From: an uncultured bacterium
GTDB taxonomy: Bacteria > Cyanobacteriota > Vampirovibrionia > Gastranaerophilales > Gastranaerophilaceae
Assembly (NCBI GenBank): GCA_900554385.1
Contig: USHE01000027.1
Span: 1-13,884 of the forward strand
Reading direction: 5' to 3'
DNA: 13,884 nt
Of this stretch, positions 13,555 through 13,884 are shown piece by piece (position 1 is the first letter of the stretch; each line of letters starts with the position of its first letter). Under the pieces are notes generated by a model, which was given only the letters and a program-made list of their open reading frames with translations, was not told where the DNA came from and ran no database searches. The position numbers and the translations under genes are program-made.

Positions 13555-13884
13555 TAATAGCCACCCTCACATCTAATAGCATCTCGATCAAAGTCTAAGA
13601 ATACATTCCCTTCTACTGATAAATTAACAACTCTATTGATTAATAAGTTAACATCACTAACATTCGTAAATCTATTATTTGCAAAATAGAAATGATTTGT
13701 TGAACCTCCACTTGGTAAATTGAATTCTACAAATCCTTTCATCACATAACGATTGATAACCCAATCAGTAGTAGAAGCATTTGTATCATAAACTAAATTA
13801 TTTACAAACTTAAAGTTATGATACTCTTTGTTTTCACTTCCAACGATTTTAGCACCCTTTGTAAAGGACAATCCATCCATTGTA
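13512..13884 (-). CDS. Fragment of a right-handed beta-helix (pectate-lyase-like or phage tail-spike-like) protein
   Basis: The frame is open through the right edge, and the ATG at 13880 is probably an internal Met, because the upstream codon in the window is also coding. The sequence shows rungs typical of parallel beta-helices: FKFVNNLVYDTNA, FYFANNRFTNV, NLLINRVVNLSVEGNVFLDF, then DAIRCEGGY. Such domains occur in polysaccharide lyases, adhesins and phage tail spikes. After CEGGY (about 13556) the rung pattern stops; the remaining residues to the TAA at 13512 are only the antisense of the LytTR fragment. The true C-terminus is therefore missing. Both ends are incomplete, so enzyme or binding function cannot be judged. 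Confidence 0.6.
   Translation of the reverse strand, partial: TMDGLSFTKGAKIVGSENKEYHNFKFVNNLVYDTNASTTDWVINRYVMKGFVEFNLPSGGSTNHFYFANNRFTNVSDVNLLINRVVNLSVEGNVFLDFDRDAIRCEGGYYQGIISFILDTFTI

Overview
The window looks like the chromosome of an AT-rich, double-membraned bacterium. It carries an AcrAB-type tripartite pump, two TonB/TolA-like C-terminal domains, several signal peptides and LysM wall-binding logic. The regulator at 5877-6227 is of cyanobacterial SmtB type, with both zinc-site signatures. Together with the base composition this makes a gut or aquatic non-photosynthetic cyanobacterial relative (Vampirovibrionia/Gastranaerophilales) my best guess, but that is an inference and not proven by the sequence. 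There is no rRNA, tRNA, CRISPR array or recognisable insertion sequence. No stretch over 300 bases lacks a gene.

Left part (1-3724, minus strand): the membrane-fusion protein and the inner-membrane transporter of an RND efflux pump, translationally coupled by a TAATG overlap. The transporter runs off the left edge. Next (3809-6227) is a zinc/cadmium efflux unit: a P1B ATPase on the minus strand, ending in a strong terminator, and a divergent SmtB-like repressor on the plus strand. The 156-bp spacer between them holds three 12-2-12-like operators placed over both promoters, so metal binding to the repressor should derepress pump and repressor together.

Middle (6228-9233): a GC-rich structured island. 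Then come a six-helix membrane protein and a secreted protein in one operon, a LysM protein on the minus strand whose stop codon overlaps theirs, a secreted four-cysteine protein with an apparently leaderless promoter, and a 57-residue protein followed by a bidirectional terminator. Functions here are mostly unknown.

Right part (9232-13002, minus strand): a tight five-gene operon. In transcription order it holds a membrane-anchored von Willebrand A protein with an intact MIDAS, an eight-helix membrane protein with a degenerate FHA-like domain, a TonB/TolA-like periplasmic protein, a 47-residue membrane peptide, and a zinc-ribbon/single-helix/TonB-C protein. I do not recognise this set as a described system. 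The architecture suggests an envelope-spanning signalling or assembly complex, and it is the best candidate for something new.

The right end (about 13108-13884) is different. It is more AT-rich and holds a headless LytTR response-regulator fragment with an in-frame stop. That fragment is fused abruptly to an oppositely oriented fragment of a beta-helix protein. It looks like decayed foreign DNA or a chimeric assembly join.
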